From Cryptomeria japonica (lineage: Eukaryota > Streptophyta > Pinopsida > Cupressales > Cupressaceae), in contig NC_081407.1 in the NCBI RefSeq assembly GCF_030272615.1, positions 442,796,213 to 442,860,212 of the forward strand: DNA of 64,000 nt, given 5' to 3'. Positions 9,977-21,060 of the stretch are shown piece by piece. The translations under genes were made by a program, and so were the position numbers. The first letter of the stretch is position 1. Every line of letters begins with the position of its first letter. Below the pieces are notes generated by a model, which had not been told where the DNA came from, made no database searches, and saw only the letters and a list, made by a program, of their open reading frames with translations.

Positions 9977-11675
9977 TTGCAGCGATTTAATTTCCCCTTT
10001 GTGACACCTCCACGGACACTTTCTCCCTTGCAACGGACACGAAGTTTTCCTCCATCTGCACGTCGATCTCCCGTACCAAGTGAGGCATCAAGTTTGCAAG
10101 TTTCAGTTGTTCCACTTGCAAATCTTTTTGTAATACCACCTTATAATCCATTAAGGATGGCCATTTCTGGCCCTTGGGGCATTGCTTTTGGTCCTCTGAA
10201 CCTGACCGCACCTTTGCATGAACTTCCCAAAGGTACGCGAAAAAATTTACCCAAATTTTTTGGGGATGGTTCTCAGCACCCGGACGAGCACATTGCTACC
10301 TTCTACATCACATGTGGAGTCCTAGGTGTTGAGCACAAAGATGTTTCAGTGAGATTATTCATTGAGACTTTGCATGGAGCTGTTGTTGATTGGTTCTATC
10401 ATCTTACTAATGCTTGTATCACAAATTGGGCAAATCTTTGAACGTTGTTTGAGGCAAGATTCAAGTCTGTCGAAGATGATCATGCTTTATTGGCACAATT
10501 AACTCAGTTGAACAAAGAGCCTCAAGAACCCATGCGTGAGTTTGTAGCAAAATTTGACAAGTTACATAATTGTATTCCAGTTGCTTCAAGACCCACTGTT
10601 GGAAACTTGAAATGCTTTTTCATCAACTCCCAATTACGAGAGGTGAGTTTCCTTTTGTGAAGGAACAATCCTACAGATTTGTCTGCAGCTCAACAAATGG
10701 CCATATCAGTTGAAGATGATCTTATCCTTGCTAGAAAGATAAGGAGAGATCCTAACAAGGTTAGGAGTAATCAAGCTGCCGATGCGTCTCTCCCTTCAAC
10801 TAGTTCTGCTGATCCTATGATACATAAGCTAGCAAATGAGTTGTTGGCACTTAAGAATAAAATTTCCTCACAAGGAAATACTTCTTATCATGATGTTCCA
10901 AGAAGGACTTATCCAAACAATGCTTCCAATTACGCCATGCGTAATCAGAATAAATTACCTCTTGCTCCAGAGAGGCTTGCATTGGAAGAACCACCCCAAA
11001 GTTCAGCTACTAGATATTATGAAGCTGAACAGAATGATCTTCCTCCTTTTGGTGAAGAATATGCTAATTCACATCAAGAATGTGATGCAGAGTTAGCTGG
11101 CGACTCTAATATAAGGTTTATGCAATATCAAGAAGATGATACACCAGGCACACATGATGGAGACGTCTTTGCAGTATTCACTCGTTCACAAACACAGGCA
11201 GCTCAGCCACCTGTCATTGCAAAGAGTGATGATTCTACTCAAATAAAGGACTCTCAATGTTTGTCGATTTATATTGAAAAGCATGGGACTCCCATACCAA
11301 ATCCTGCAAAAGACAACACTATCTCAATGGATGGTGCGAAGGATAAAAATGTAAGTGATTCTTCGACTGCTGTCAATTTTTCTGCACCTGTCAATTCTTC
11401 TACACATGCATCGAAGACTAGTGTACCAAATATTTTTAATTCTCAAAATGAGAATCCAAATCCATCTTTGATGATGAATTCCTTTCAGTCATTTGATATT
11501 TTAGATCATGCAAAGAAAACCAAAATACAAATCTTTGAAGTTGAATTTTTGAGATCTAACCCAGATCAATTTGACCGTTTGGTCAAATTTGTTAAAGAAA
11601 ATGATACTACCCCTAGCAATCTTCCAAAATCAAACTTGCTTCAAAACAACCTAGTATCTTCCCCTTCTCCTGTCG
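9977..11675 (+). pseudogene. gag: Ogre-1 gag
   Basis: A single frame (frame 2) starts near the codon at 9977. The N-terminus is Pro/Ser/Arg-rich, followed by a gypsy capsid domain with LPKFFGDGSQHPDEHIATF and MREFVAKFDKLHNCIP, then a long Ser/Asn/Gln-rich tail up to the protease. I see no CCHC knuckle. TGA at 10439 follows WANL, where a Trp (TGG) would fit. TGA at 10658 follows SFLL, where an Arg (CGA) would fit. There is no frameshift. Gag would assemble particles in the cytoplasm. Confidence 0.85.
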
Positions 11676-12310
11676 AGAAGATAGAACCATTTTACATCTC
11701 TTTGTTAATAAATGGTTACAATCTTAGTAATTGTGTAATTGATTCTAGGGCATCTAATAATGTTATGCTGTCAAAAGTTGCCAATGCCCTTGGTTTAACT
11801 TTGACCAAAACATTTGGAAGGTGTTTCTCTATGGATAACAAACAAGTTCCTTTGATTGGTCAAATCAAGGATGCATAGTTTGCCTTTGCTTCATTCCCAT
11901 AAAATAAAATCAAGATGACAGTACTGGTAGCCGATGTACCAGCCTCCTATGGGCTATTGTTGGGAAGAAATTTTTGTAGAGATGTTGGGGGTGAGTTAAA
12001 CATGGATATGACCGAGGCTCGTATCCCAGTTAAAGGAGTTGTCAAAAGGTTACTTCCAGAAAAAGAATCAAAATATACCATTGTCAAGTCCGATGATCAA
12101 CGGGCCCAGATTCTTTTCGAATCAAAAGGCATGGGTAATTATTTCATGCATGTTGATGATGGTTTAAAGATGACTCCTGAGAGTGAAGTTGACACTTCAC
12201 TCAATTATTTCCCAGTTAATTGTGAAAGTAGTGTTATGGAATCAAAAGGATCTTCAACTTCACAACAAGAAATTCTCAATTTTGATACTATCAGTATTGG
12301 TAGTCCAGAT
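11676..12310 (+). pseudogene. pol: Ogre-1 aspartic protease and linker to aRNH
   Basis: The retropepsin-like region has FYISLLINGYNLSNCVIDSR around 11690-11750 and YGLLLGRNF near 11950. The active-site motif is DSRA instead of the usual DSGA. A single G-to-A change (GGG to AGG) explains this and should abolish catalysis. TAG at 11876 and TAA at 11900 are further in-frame stops. The linker after about 12060 is poorly conserved, Ser-rich and leads without frame change into the archaeal-type RNase H. Confidence 0.82.
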
Positions 12311-12751
12311 GATGTTTGGACACTGGACTTTGATGGCAGCTGTTCCTCTAACGGATCAGGAGCCGGTATTGTTTTGGTTTCTCCTGAGGGTAATTTTTTC
12401 CCTTTCTCCTTCAAATTGCAGTTTGATAACACAAATAAAACTACTGAGTACAAATCTCTCCTTCTAGGAATGAATGTTGCCCAGAAGAAGGGAATCAATA
12501 ACTTGCATGCTCAAGGAGATGCCGAGTTAATAGTCTGTCAGATCAGGAACATATATCAAACAAGGAGTGAAAGGCTGCGGCATTACCGCAACCTTGTCTG
12601 GGATCTAATAGAAACATTTAATGCTTTTGATATATCTGTGGTTTCTTGTGAATTCAACAATAGGGCTAACTCATTAGCAGTATCAACAACTTCTTTGGTT
12701 CCTCACAAAGAATTTTCAGGATCAACTTATGTTGTTGAGTTATTTTTCTAG
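12311..12751 (+). pseudogene. pol: Ogre-1 archaeal-type RNase H (aRNH) located before RT
   Basis: WTLDFDGSCSSNGSGAGIVL carries the first catalytic Asp, TTEYKSLLLGM the Glu and HAQGDAELIVCQI the next Asp. The tail, CEFNNRANSLAVS, has the position of the last Asp replaced by Ser (normally NxxADSLA), another expected loss of activity. This domain is the extra RNase H of Tat elements. Here it lies between protease and RT, whereas in Tat-A (32120-32377 plus 24100-24410) it lies after the RT/RNH block. A TAG at 12749 ends the open segment. Confidence 0.85.
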
Positions 12752-13180
12752 CCAAGCGTTCCTGACAACTCTGATCATTGGCAGGTGTTTAATGATGATC
12801 ATCATGTAATAAATTTCTTGCAGACTTCTTACAATTTTGATGATCTATACTTTGAAGGTGGTCACTACCCTTCAAAGGATGCAATTGAAAGTGTTGACGC
12901 AGAAACAAGAGAGAAATTTTTGTAATTAAAAGGAAACAAGATCCCCAAGGGTCTAGTTTTGCTAGAAAAGCTTTTTGACAAGCATGATCGCTATGTTAAG
13001 AAGCAACAAAGATCAACTACAGGGTCAATGGAATATGAACAAATAAACATTGGGACTGAAGACAATCCAAAAATGATCAACATTGGAAAGTGTTGTTCAC
13101 AAGGAGAAAGGCAGAAATTTGTTGCATTATTGCAATAGTATGTTGACGTCTTAGCATACTCCTATGAAGATCTAAAGTCT
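12752..13180 (+). pseudogene. pol: Ogre-1 linker between aRNH and RT
   Basis: Open in the same frame except for TAA at 12923 and TAG at 13136. It contains PSVPDNSDHWQVF, KGNKIPKGLVLLEKLFDKHD and VDVLAYSYEDLKSFHPEE, the typical lead into the Ogre RT. No separate enzymatic domain is recognised. Confidence 0.75.
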
Positions 13181-14044
13181 TTTCATCCCGAAGAGCTCCG
13201 CCATGACATTCCATTGAAACTAGCTATTATGCCTTTCCGTCAAAAGCAAAGGCAATACAACCCAAAAATCTTCGACACTATCTTTGTTGAAGTACAAAAG
13301 ATGTTGAAAGCAAGGATAATCTTCCCCATCCACCATTCTTCTTGGATATCCAATATTGTACCTGTACGTAAGAAGAATGGTGAAATTTGGATATGTGTAG
13401 ATTTCTGAAACTTGAATCAAGCATCCTTGAAGGATAATTATCCTTTACCTGTCATGGACCATGTCCTACAAGCTGTTACTAGAGCAGAAATCATGTCCAT
13501 GTTGGATGGGTTTTCAGGTTATAATCAAGTAGAAGTGTTGGAGCAAGATCAACATAAGACCTCATTCACTACACCTTGGGGTACCTTTGCATATCGCATG
13601 GTGCCTTTTGGATTAATAAATGCGGGAGCAACTTTCCAACGTAAAATGGACTTGGCCTTTCGAAGTTTTCTTGGTAAGTTCATTGTGGTCTATTTGGATG
13701 ATTTGACAATTTATTCTAAGGAACATCAAGATCATTTTTCTCACTTGCAACAAGTCTTAGAAAAATGCCATCAACATGGAATTTCCCTCAATCCCAAGAA
13801 ATTTTTTTTTGGGGTCACTAAAGGTAAATTACTTGGGCATATTGTATCGAAGGAAGGTATAAAAATTGATGCAGAAAGGGTAAAAGCTATTCATGACCTT
13901 TCCTTGCCAGCAAGTAAGACTGTTGTTCATTCTTTCTTCGGTAAAGTTAATTTCCTGCGAAGATTCATTCCAGACTTTGCTGAACAGACTTGTCATATAG
14001 TTAATATGATGAAAGGTAATTCTCTCTTCAAATGGACCCCTTAA
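13181..14044 (+). pseudogene. pol: Ogre-1 reverse transcriptase
   Basis: Gypsy RT motifs in order: VPVRKKNGEIWICVDF (about 13355-13405), MLDGFSGYNQVEV, FTTPWGTFAYRMVPFGLINA, and the catalytic VVYLDDLTIYS around 13685-13720. LLGHIVSKEGIKID and the connection FLRRFIPDFAEQT follow. TGA at 13406 interrupts CVDF-x-NLNQA exactly where an Arg (CGA) is expected, and TAA at 14042 follows FKWTP. The frame is otherwise continuous. Confidence 0.92.
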
Positions 14045-14641
14045 GGAAAGAAATCTTTCCATCAGATCAAGGAAGCCATGGAGAATGCTCCAGTCTTAGT
14101 ATGCCCAGATTATACCAAAGAGTTCATTATATATAGCTATGCGTTAGATCATACTTGTTCAGCTATACTAATGCACCGAAATAATGAAGGTGTGGAATCA
14201 CCTATTGCATTCATGAGTTATCTGTTGAAGGCTCATGAGTTAAAATACTCAAAAATGGAGAAGCATGCTTTTGTCATAGTGAAAGCAGTTAAACATTTCA
14301 GGTTTTATATTCTGAATTCACATGTCATTTCTCTTGTTCCTGATGCTGTTGTCAAGTCGATTCTGACACAACAAGAGTTTGGAACTAAAAGAGGCAACTG
14401 GGTTGCCAAGATTCAAGAATATGATATGGAAATCAAGCTCACTATGTTGGTTCATGGAAAAGGTGTATGTCAGTTGATAGCTGACAACAAATCGATAGAT
14501 GAAGTGGTGCTTGAAAATGAAGGTGTTAATGCAGATCTTCCTCATGTTCTATTTGTTAGCACTACTGATGAGTGGTATTCCAACCTGGCATATCTCTTAA
14601 CATATAGAGATTGTCCTGCACACCTATCAAGGAAAGAAAAG
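14045..14641 (+). pseudogene. pol: Ogre-1 retroviral-type RNase H
   Basis: After RT the frame runs through SFHQIKEAMENAPVLVCPDY, FIIYSYALDHTCSAILMHRN (first Asp replaced by Tyr/Ala in this copy), IAFMSYLLKAHELKYSKMEK with the catalytic-region Glu, and NWVAKIQEYDMEIKL. It is the RNase H that follows RT in all gypsy elements, so Ogre-1 has two RNase H domains flanking RT. Confidence 0.85.
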
Positions 14642-15829
14642 TGAACCTTAAAGCTTAAAGCAGTTAATTTTGTCCTATGGGACAAAGGTTTGTACAAGAA
14701 GGGTCTGGGCGACAATTTCCTGTGTTGCGTGGACAAACAACAACAAGTAAGATTACTTCAAGCTTTTCATGATCTTGCTTGTGGAGGATATTTTTCTGCC
14801 CCTGTTACTGCACACAAAATCTTACATGCAAGGTATTACTGGCCAACATTGTTTAAAGATACATACAGTTGGGTTCGTAAGTGTGAGCAATGTCAGCAAT
14901 TTGTTGGCAAGCCTAAATTAGCTGCTCTCCCACTAATGCCAATAATAATTGAAGAGCCTTTCAGATAGTGGGGTTTGGACTTCATTGGACTTGTCAATCC
15001 AACATCAAGTGCAGGTCACATATATATCCTCACAGCAATGGATTACTTCACCAAGTGGGTGGAGGCAATTCCAACTAAGCAATATACCTCGGTGGTGGTT
15101 TGTCAATTTCTAAAGGAGAACATCGTCTCAAGGTTTGGTGTTCCTCATAAGATTGTAGCTGATAATGCTTCATGTTTTTCATCTTATGAGATAATTGACT
15201 TTTGCTTTGATCATAGTATTACACTTTCACACTCATTTGACTATTATCTGCAAGGAAATGGTTAGGCTGAGTCAAGCAAAAAGAATCTGGTTACTATTAT
15301 GAGGAAACTTGTTGATGAGAAACAAAGGACTTGGCATAAAGCTCTTTATGATGCGCTATGGGTGGATCGTATAACTCCAAAAATAGCAATCAATATGTCA
15401 CCTTTTCAACTTTTGTATGGGTTGAATGCTGAGATTCCGATCACTATAGAACTTCCAGCATTAAAGCTCGCCAAGGCCATTGAAGACGAAACATATCAAG
15501 ATTCACTGGATAAGCGAATCATGTTTCTTTCTCAGCTGGAAGAAACAAGGGCTGAAGTGGTAGATAGAATTGCTGCACACCAAAGCCAAGTGAAGGCGTT
15601 GTTTGATAGGAAAACACCTTCCCGTGACTTCTCAATTGGTGATCAAGTCTTGTTATGGGACAAGAGGAGGGAACCAAAGGGTTTACATGGAAAGTTTGAT
15701 TCTTTATGGAGAGGTCCCTTCACTATTCATGAAGTATGTGGCGAGCATAGCTACTTACTTGCATATGTAGATGGTACCCCGTTCTTGCTACCTCGTAACG
15801 GAGAACATTTGAAGCTCTTTACTCAATAG
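14642..15829 (+). pseudogene. pol: Ogre-1 integrase
   Basis: It opens with a TGA (14642). The HHCC zinc domain includes HKILHARYYWP and CEQCQQF (about 14815-14905). The DDE core has GLDFIGLVNP, TAMDYFTKWVEAIP, IVADNASCFSS and GNG-x-AESSKKN with the catalytic Glu. TAG at 14966 stands for Gln in PFR-x-WGLDFIG, and TAG at 15263 for Gln in GNG-x-AES; both are CAG-to-TAG changes. The C-terminal DNA-binding part ends with WRGPFTIHEVCG and the stop at 15827-15829. No chromodomain is seen. Confidence 0.92.
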
Positions 15830-16161
15830 AGAGCGATTTAAAGGAAGTTGTACTTTAAAAAAAAATATGTATTGTCTTTTCTTTTCAGTCTTTTCGTCAC
15901 CTGACTCTATAGCCCAATGGATACAGGCACTCAGAGTTCTGGATTCTACAAGCTTCAAGTGGTGCAGCTTGTTCCCCAGTCAGAGCCAGTTGTTGTCCTT
16001 GATTTCAGCATGGCCAAAATCATGAGGCAACCCTACGAAACTGGTCCATTTCGTACCTTACGGTCTCTGCGAGAGCTTAATTGACTTGGTCGGTTAGTTC
16101 ATTTTGTTCTTTGCTTCCCATTTTTATTGTTTTCCTTGTTCCTTAAGTTTGCAGTTTTACC
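15830..16161 (+). other. Ogre-1 spacer after pol, with a short tRNA-like stretch
   Basis: Non-coding. At about 15905-15962 a stretch resembles part of a tRNA: TAGCCCAATGGATACAGG looks like a D-arm/A-box, and CTTCAAGT like a T-loop. No acceptor stem closes, so it is not called a tRNA gene. The rest has no recognisable feature. Confidence 0.4.
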
Positions 16162-17313
16162 TGCAGTTCGGACTTTAAAGTCTGAATTGCAGGGTTCTTT
16201 GCTGCCAAATACACTTTCGACCTTAAAGTCTGGTATGTATTTAGATGTTTTCTTGACTGCAGTTCGGACTTTAAAGTCCAAACTGTATGTGTTCTAAGCC
16301 TACAGTTTGGACTTTAAAGTCCGAACTGCATGTTGTTTAGCCTGCAGTTCGGACTTTAAAGTCCGAACTGCATGTGTTTTGTTCATGGCTTGCATGACGA
16401 ACTTTAAAGTCCAATGTGCAAGTGTTCCTAGCTTTCATATTAGACTTTAAAGCCCGACATGCAACTATGTGTTGTTTTAATACCGCATTAATTGCTAATT
16501 AGGGTTTGTTTTAAAAGCTTTTTAAAGTTAATTTTTTGTGTTTTTAGTTTTAATTTTCATTTGTCTTACGTAGGTCCTCCTCGGTTTCTCCATCGCAACT
16601 CAGATTTTCTTCTCCGTGGCTCGATCGGATCACTCCATACTCAGATTTTTCTATCATCATAGCAGAAGAGGTAGGGTTTTTGTTTTCTTTTTGGGTTTTT
16701 TTTGTTCTTGTTTGCTTTCTTTTTGTTTGTGTTTTCCATTCTCAGACTTCTCTCTGAAGGACAATCGAGTTTTGTAGTTCGATTGTCTCCCTTGTTCCGG
16801 AGAACAATCAGACTTCAAAACCCGATTGCCCTTCGGAGCCCCCTCTTCTAAAGTTGCATACCGGACTTTAAAATCCGATGTGTAGCTAGAGAAATGTATC
16901 TCCGCATATCGGATTTTAAAGTCTGATATACGAGATCTTAACCTTCGCATATCGGACTTTAAAATCCGATATGCGGAGGGGAGTAGGTCGGCATGTTGGG
17001 TTTTAAAACTCGACGTGCCGACTGAATGTCTTTGCCCTTTCAAAGCACATTGGACTTTAAAGTTTGATGTGCTTGTTTGAAGTTTTCCCCCTACACATCG
17101 GACTTTAAAGTCCGATGTGTTAATGTTTTTCCCTAGATTGACACATTGGACTTTAAAGGCCGATGTGTTGATAACCCTTCACAAAATTGCACACTGGACT
17201 TTAAAGTCCGATGTGTTGATAAGCCTTCACAAAATTGCACATCGGACTTTAAAGTCCGATGTGCAATTTTTGTTTTCAAAAGAGCAGGTCGGACTTTTTT
17301 CCCCGACCCGCTG
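16162..17313. repeat. Array of about 18 imperfect to perfect palindromes centred on GGACTTTAAAGTCC
   Basis: Units are centred near 16176, 16225, 16272, 16315, 16357, 16405, 16448, 16816 (degenerate), 16869, 16917, 16960, 17004, 17058, 17106, 17154, 17202 and 17250, with a last degenerate unit at about 17285-17313. The core CTTTAAAG is shared, but the flanking arms fall into several classes (GCAGTTCGG, GCATATCGG, GTCGGCATG, ACACATCGG) and stay complementary within each unit. Many arm mismatches are C/T or G/A. Spacing is mostly 42-50 bases, with a gap at about 16465-16760 that includes an unrelated hairpin (16761-16786). Short ORFs on both strands here, with recurring DFKVR-like words, are by-products of the palindromes. 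Confidence 0.88.
17231..17270. repeat. Perfect 40-bp palindrome
   Basis: The best-preserved unit of the array: 20-base arms with no mismatch, AAAATTGCACATCGGACTTT followed by its exact reverse complement. The preceding unit lies 48 bases upstream within a near-identical tandem segment. Confidence 0.93.
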
Positions 17314-17434
17314 TTTTTGGTAGTTTTACTCCTACGCCTATTTTGAGTCCCGTTTTTTGATCCGTTTGAGAAAAATTGATTTTGATAATGATGAATAGCT
17401 AATCATCAATGTTGAATGCAGTCATTGTGCATGA
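17314..17434 (+). other. Leader of the extra ORF
   Basis: Non-coding AT-rich stretch between the palindrome array and the ATG at 17435. No promoter or splice site could be assigned. Confidence 0.4.
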
Positions 17435-20400
17435 ATGTCAAAGCTCTCTCACAACAAACTCGAGTCTTCCTCAGGACAACCTTCTCCAAGTAAAGCATCA
17501 TCAAAAAGGATGAAATACAAGTACGATAGGTACTTGAATCTATACCCAAAGAGTTCAGTTAACTCAAATATTAAGGAGATCAGAGACACCAAAATTGGGC
17601 ATGTTGATATGCAAGAATTTGTTGACCGGGTTCAAAGGGCTCCTGCACGTCTAACTAGTTTAATCAAATCTGAGCTGCATAAGTATGCATCTTTCCCAGT
17701 TGCGGCTCATGATCTTGAATTTGTACTAGTAGTAGCTGATAAATTTGATCCAAGCACAAGGCAAGTGAAAGATGAAGATCAAAATGTCATCATGACTCTA
17801 GACAGTGTATTCTTCAATAGTGTCTTTAAAGGTTCATCAGTTGAAGAAGTAGCTGATATTTCTCAAGAGAGTGCTCAAGAGTACTATGAGAAACATGAGG
17901 ATAAATGCAAAAAAGTGATCAATACCTTTTTATCTCTCTACTGCAAGAACTTCCCTTGCCTCACGATGGCCTAATTCCTTCCAGAGGAGTCATTTTAATG
18001 AGGAATATAATGACATGGTCACCATGTCATCTAGAGTGAGAGGATTAAAGGACTCTCATTATTTTCAAAGCTGGATGTCTTATTACATAAAAATAATCAG
18101 AAAGGGCGCTGCAACAATTGTTTGGGGAGAACAGATCAGTGATGCACTTTGTGCTCAATTGAAGGAGGTCAAGGTAACACTGAAGTTTTACATGACCTCA
18201 TACTTGGTTTATGCAGCTGCTTCAATGAGGCAATATCCAGGCTTGTCTACCAGGGGTGACAGAAGAGTGGTGCCCATTTGGGAGTACTATGACGAGCTGA
18301 CAATCAAGAATCAAGGTAATCATTATAGAAGGGTTAATGACGACTTCTTTGTTGTATGGAAGTGCATTTTTTATAAAGGCCTGCAGAAGAGAAGAATATC
18401 AGAGGCCGCTTACAGTAGGGTGTCTCATTTTGGGTGTGTATTTATATAGTTTCCCACTTTCACCTATATCCAAATTGGATGTTTCTCAGGTGAGCCCTTC
18501 ATTCTTCCAAGGTTCCCTTCAGACAAAATTGTCCTTATGCAGCTGTGCAGACAACTAATTAGTGTGCATGAGAAACAGTCACAAGCACATAAGACTGGGC
18601 TGAAATTTCCAAAGTCAATTGGCAGGTATTCAGTGCCAACCAACCCCAAGGCCAAAAATATGGAGGAAATGCAGTAGAATACCATGAGAAGATTCAAGGC
18701 CCGAACCGATTTTGATTTTTGGGGTATAAATAACAAACTCAAAAGGACTTATACTCATGTTTATAGGTTTGAGTATGTTTGGGTAGATTGTCAAAATGAG
18801 GAGGATATAAGAAGGATGGATTTCAGCCGCTTTAGTCTGGAATAAATTGAAAATTTGGATCTAGCTAAGATCCCAATGACCATGGAAGACACAGATGATA
18901 TAGTAGACCATGTTTATTATGAGAAGAAGATTTCTAACTCCTGAATTCCACTTGTGCAATGGTCAAACAATGAAAGAAAATCTATTACACAGAGGATTTC
19001 TCCTATTTTAGCCAACACCAATGCTTGGTTACTAAAACACAACCTTAGGATGAAACAACTTCCCACTAATTCAGGAGATGATGACAACAATGATGGCCCG
19101 TTGGGCAAGACTGCAACGGCTGAAACAAGAACAAAGAGTAGGGCAGACTCACAAGCACTATCCTTAGCTCCTGTGATACAATCGAAAGGTAAAGGACCCA
19201 AAATCAAATTTATAGTTAAAGGGTCAAAGAAGGGTGAATCATCATCTACATCATAGGAAGCAGTGGCGAAGGAACCAAAACAACCGCCTGCTAGTGAAGT
19301 TGGAAAAGGAAAGGAGGTTGAAGAAGGTGAAATTCCTCAACAAGAGGAAGTACAGGTAGAGGAAGTATCACATCCATCTGAAGTTGATGCCCCGATTACT
19401 TCACAGGTAATCATCCATTCTATTCACTCTGACTCTGACTCTGACCAAGAAGATGAATATTTTCAAGAAGATGGAGATCTAAGTATGGGTATGACACAAT
19501 CAGAGACCGTTGGTCAGTTTTTTACAATAACCAACTTCTCTAATTTAGATGATATCCCTTCATCTACTTTTGAATCCACCATGATGGATTTTAATGAGAC
19601 CTTGCAAGATGCACTTACAGAACAGGTTTCAATAGATTTACCCATCACTACTACCACCACCATGGTAATTCCCCCATTGGTAAGTGTTGAAGTTACATTC
19701 ACAGTACCCTCTACTCTTCCATCTATAACTGAAGAGGTAGCAGGAACAAATGTTTCACTAGATGCCTCAATATGAGCACCATCAGTAATACTCACAACTG
19801 CTCCAAGTTCTAGTCTCCCTTCTTCCGAAGCTTCAACTCCAAGTCAGCAAGGAGCTACTACTCCATCAGCTAATCCAGAACTACCCCTCTGGATGGAAGT
19901 AGTGGCCCCTAAAAGGAAAAAACATGTGATATCCCCAGATGAGTTTAACTTTGAACTTTTAGTTCCCCCAAAGATGATATCTCGGGTGGTAATAGACCCA
20001 ACTTCCAAGAGAAAATACACTGAAGTTATGGTGCCATCATTAGACAAGGACAAAGGCAACATAGAATCTGAAGACTATACCACGCAGGTCATAGAGCTCG
20101 AGGTGGAAACACATGAGAGTGTGAAATTAGATTCTCAGACAACCCTTAATTCTTTATTGAGAAGACTGGATCAAGAGAGGGATGAGAAAAGTGTCTTGAA
20201 GCAGAAGTGTGAACAACTGACCAACATTATTCTAAAGGTCACACAATCTTCTCAAGAGATAGAGCCTATAGGATCTTCAATAGATACTGAAGCTCTCAAG
20301 AAGATTGAACAGGTGGGAGCTAAAGGTCTAGTAATAGATGAGTGGATTTCAAGGCTAAGGTCAGAAGGCTCTCATCTTCTGAGCTCAATAGTGGAACTAT

Positions 20401-21014
20401 TGTCTGATTATGAAGTAATCCAGAGTCGGATGCAAGGACTCAAAACCTCTTTATCATAGGAGATTGAGGAGGTTGTGAAAAGTACTACCTTGTGGAGGAA
20501 AATGGAGGACTTCAGAATAGATGTCTTGGTTGAGAATAAGGTAATTCCCACAAGGGAAAAGTACATTCAAATATTGTCTTTATTGTCTCATAAACAAGAG
20601 ACAATGAAGTTAATGATTGCAGAGCTGGACTTGGAGAAGAAAGAAGGTGACGATGAGGTTGACTTTATTTTTTCTAAAGTTAGTGATCTCCCTTGCTATT
20701 TATATGATAGCGATCAAAATCTCGTCACTGTTGAAGTTGTCACACAAGAATTCCTTTCTTTGATAGATCAATGCACAAGACAAGATTTTTCTCTTGATAC
20801 ATTTGATAAACTGTTAGAAATGTAGGTCAGCTTCAAAGTCTTTGCATCCATGTTGAAGGATGTAAAAAAGAAACAGGTGAAGATTCAAGATGCAATGTCC
20901 CACGTCCAAATCATCACAAGTTCTACCTTGATGCCGAACGAAGTAGAAATGAAATCCATCCTTGGTAAAGTTGAAGATTTCTAGAAATCCAATGAAGAGA
21001 GGAATCAAGAATGA
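17435..21014 (+). pseudogene. Ogre-1 extra ORF downstream of pol (about 1190 codons, function unknown)
   Basis: The ORF starts at ATG 17435 (frame 2), needs one shift to frame 0 just before 17960, and then runs to TGA 21012. Internal stops lie near 18447, 18676, 18842, 18941, 19255, 19773, 20457, 20823 and 20982. The N-terminal ~480 residues look globular (FQSWMSYYIKIIRKGAATIV; FDFWGINNKLKRTYTHVYRF). The middle is Ser/Glu/Pro-rich and acidic (around 19080-19760). The C-terminal ~350 residues are helical, with coiled-coil character (LLRRLDQERDEKSVLKQKCE). I see no signal peptide, membrane segment or enzyme motif, so the env position does not make it an envelope gene. Confidence 0.8.
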
Positions 21015-21060
21015 AGTTCCCCCTCCCGACATCCTTTCTTCATGCAGCCACATGGATAAA

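Noticed and set aside
15905-15962. A functional tRNA gene
   Set aside because: The acceptor stem does not close and the anticodon stem is only partly paired, so it is reported only as a tRNA-like remnant.
16162-17313. CRISPR-like array because of regular spacing of a repeat
   Set aside because: The repeats are palindromes with changing arms, spacers are not unique inserts of fixed length, there are no cas genes, and the context is a plant retrotransposon.
16099-17346. Short ORFs on both strands with repeated DFKVR-like words
   Set aside because: They result from reading the palindromic GACTTTAAAGTC core in either direction; arm changes and stops are not consistent with a repeat protein.
17435-21014. 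Calling the Ogre-1 extra ORF an envelope gene because of its position after pol
   Set aside because: No signal peptide, no transmembrane helix and no glycoprotein-like features; the sequence is hydrophilic with a coiled-coil end.
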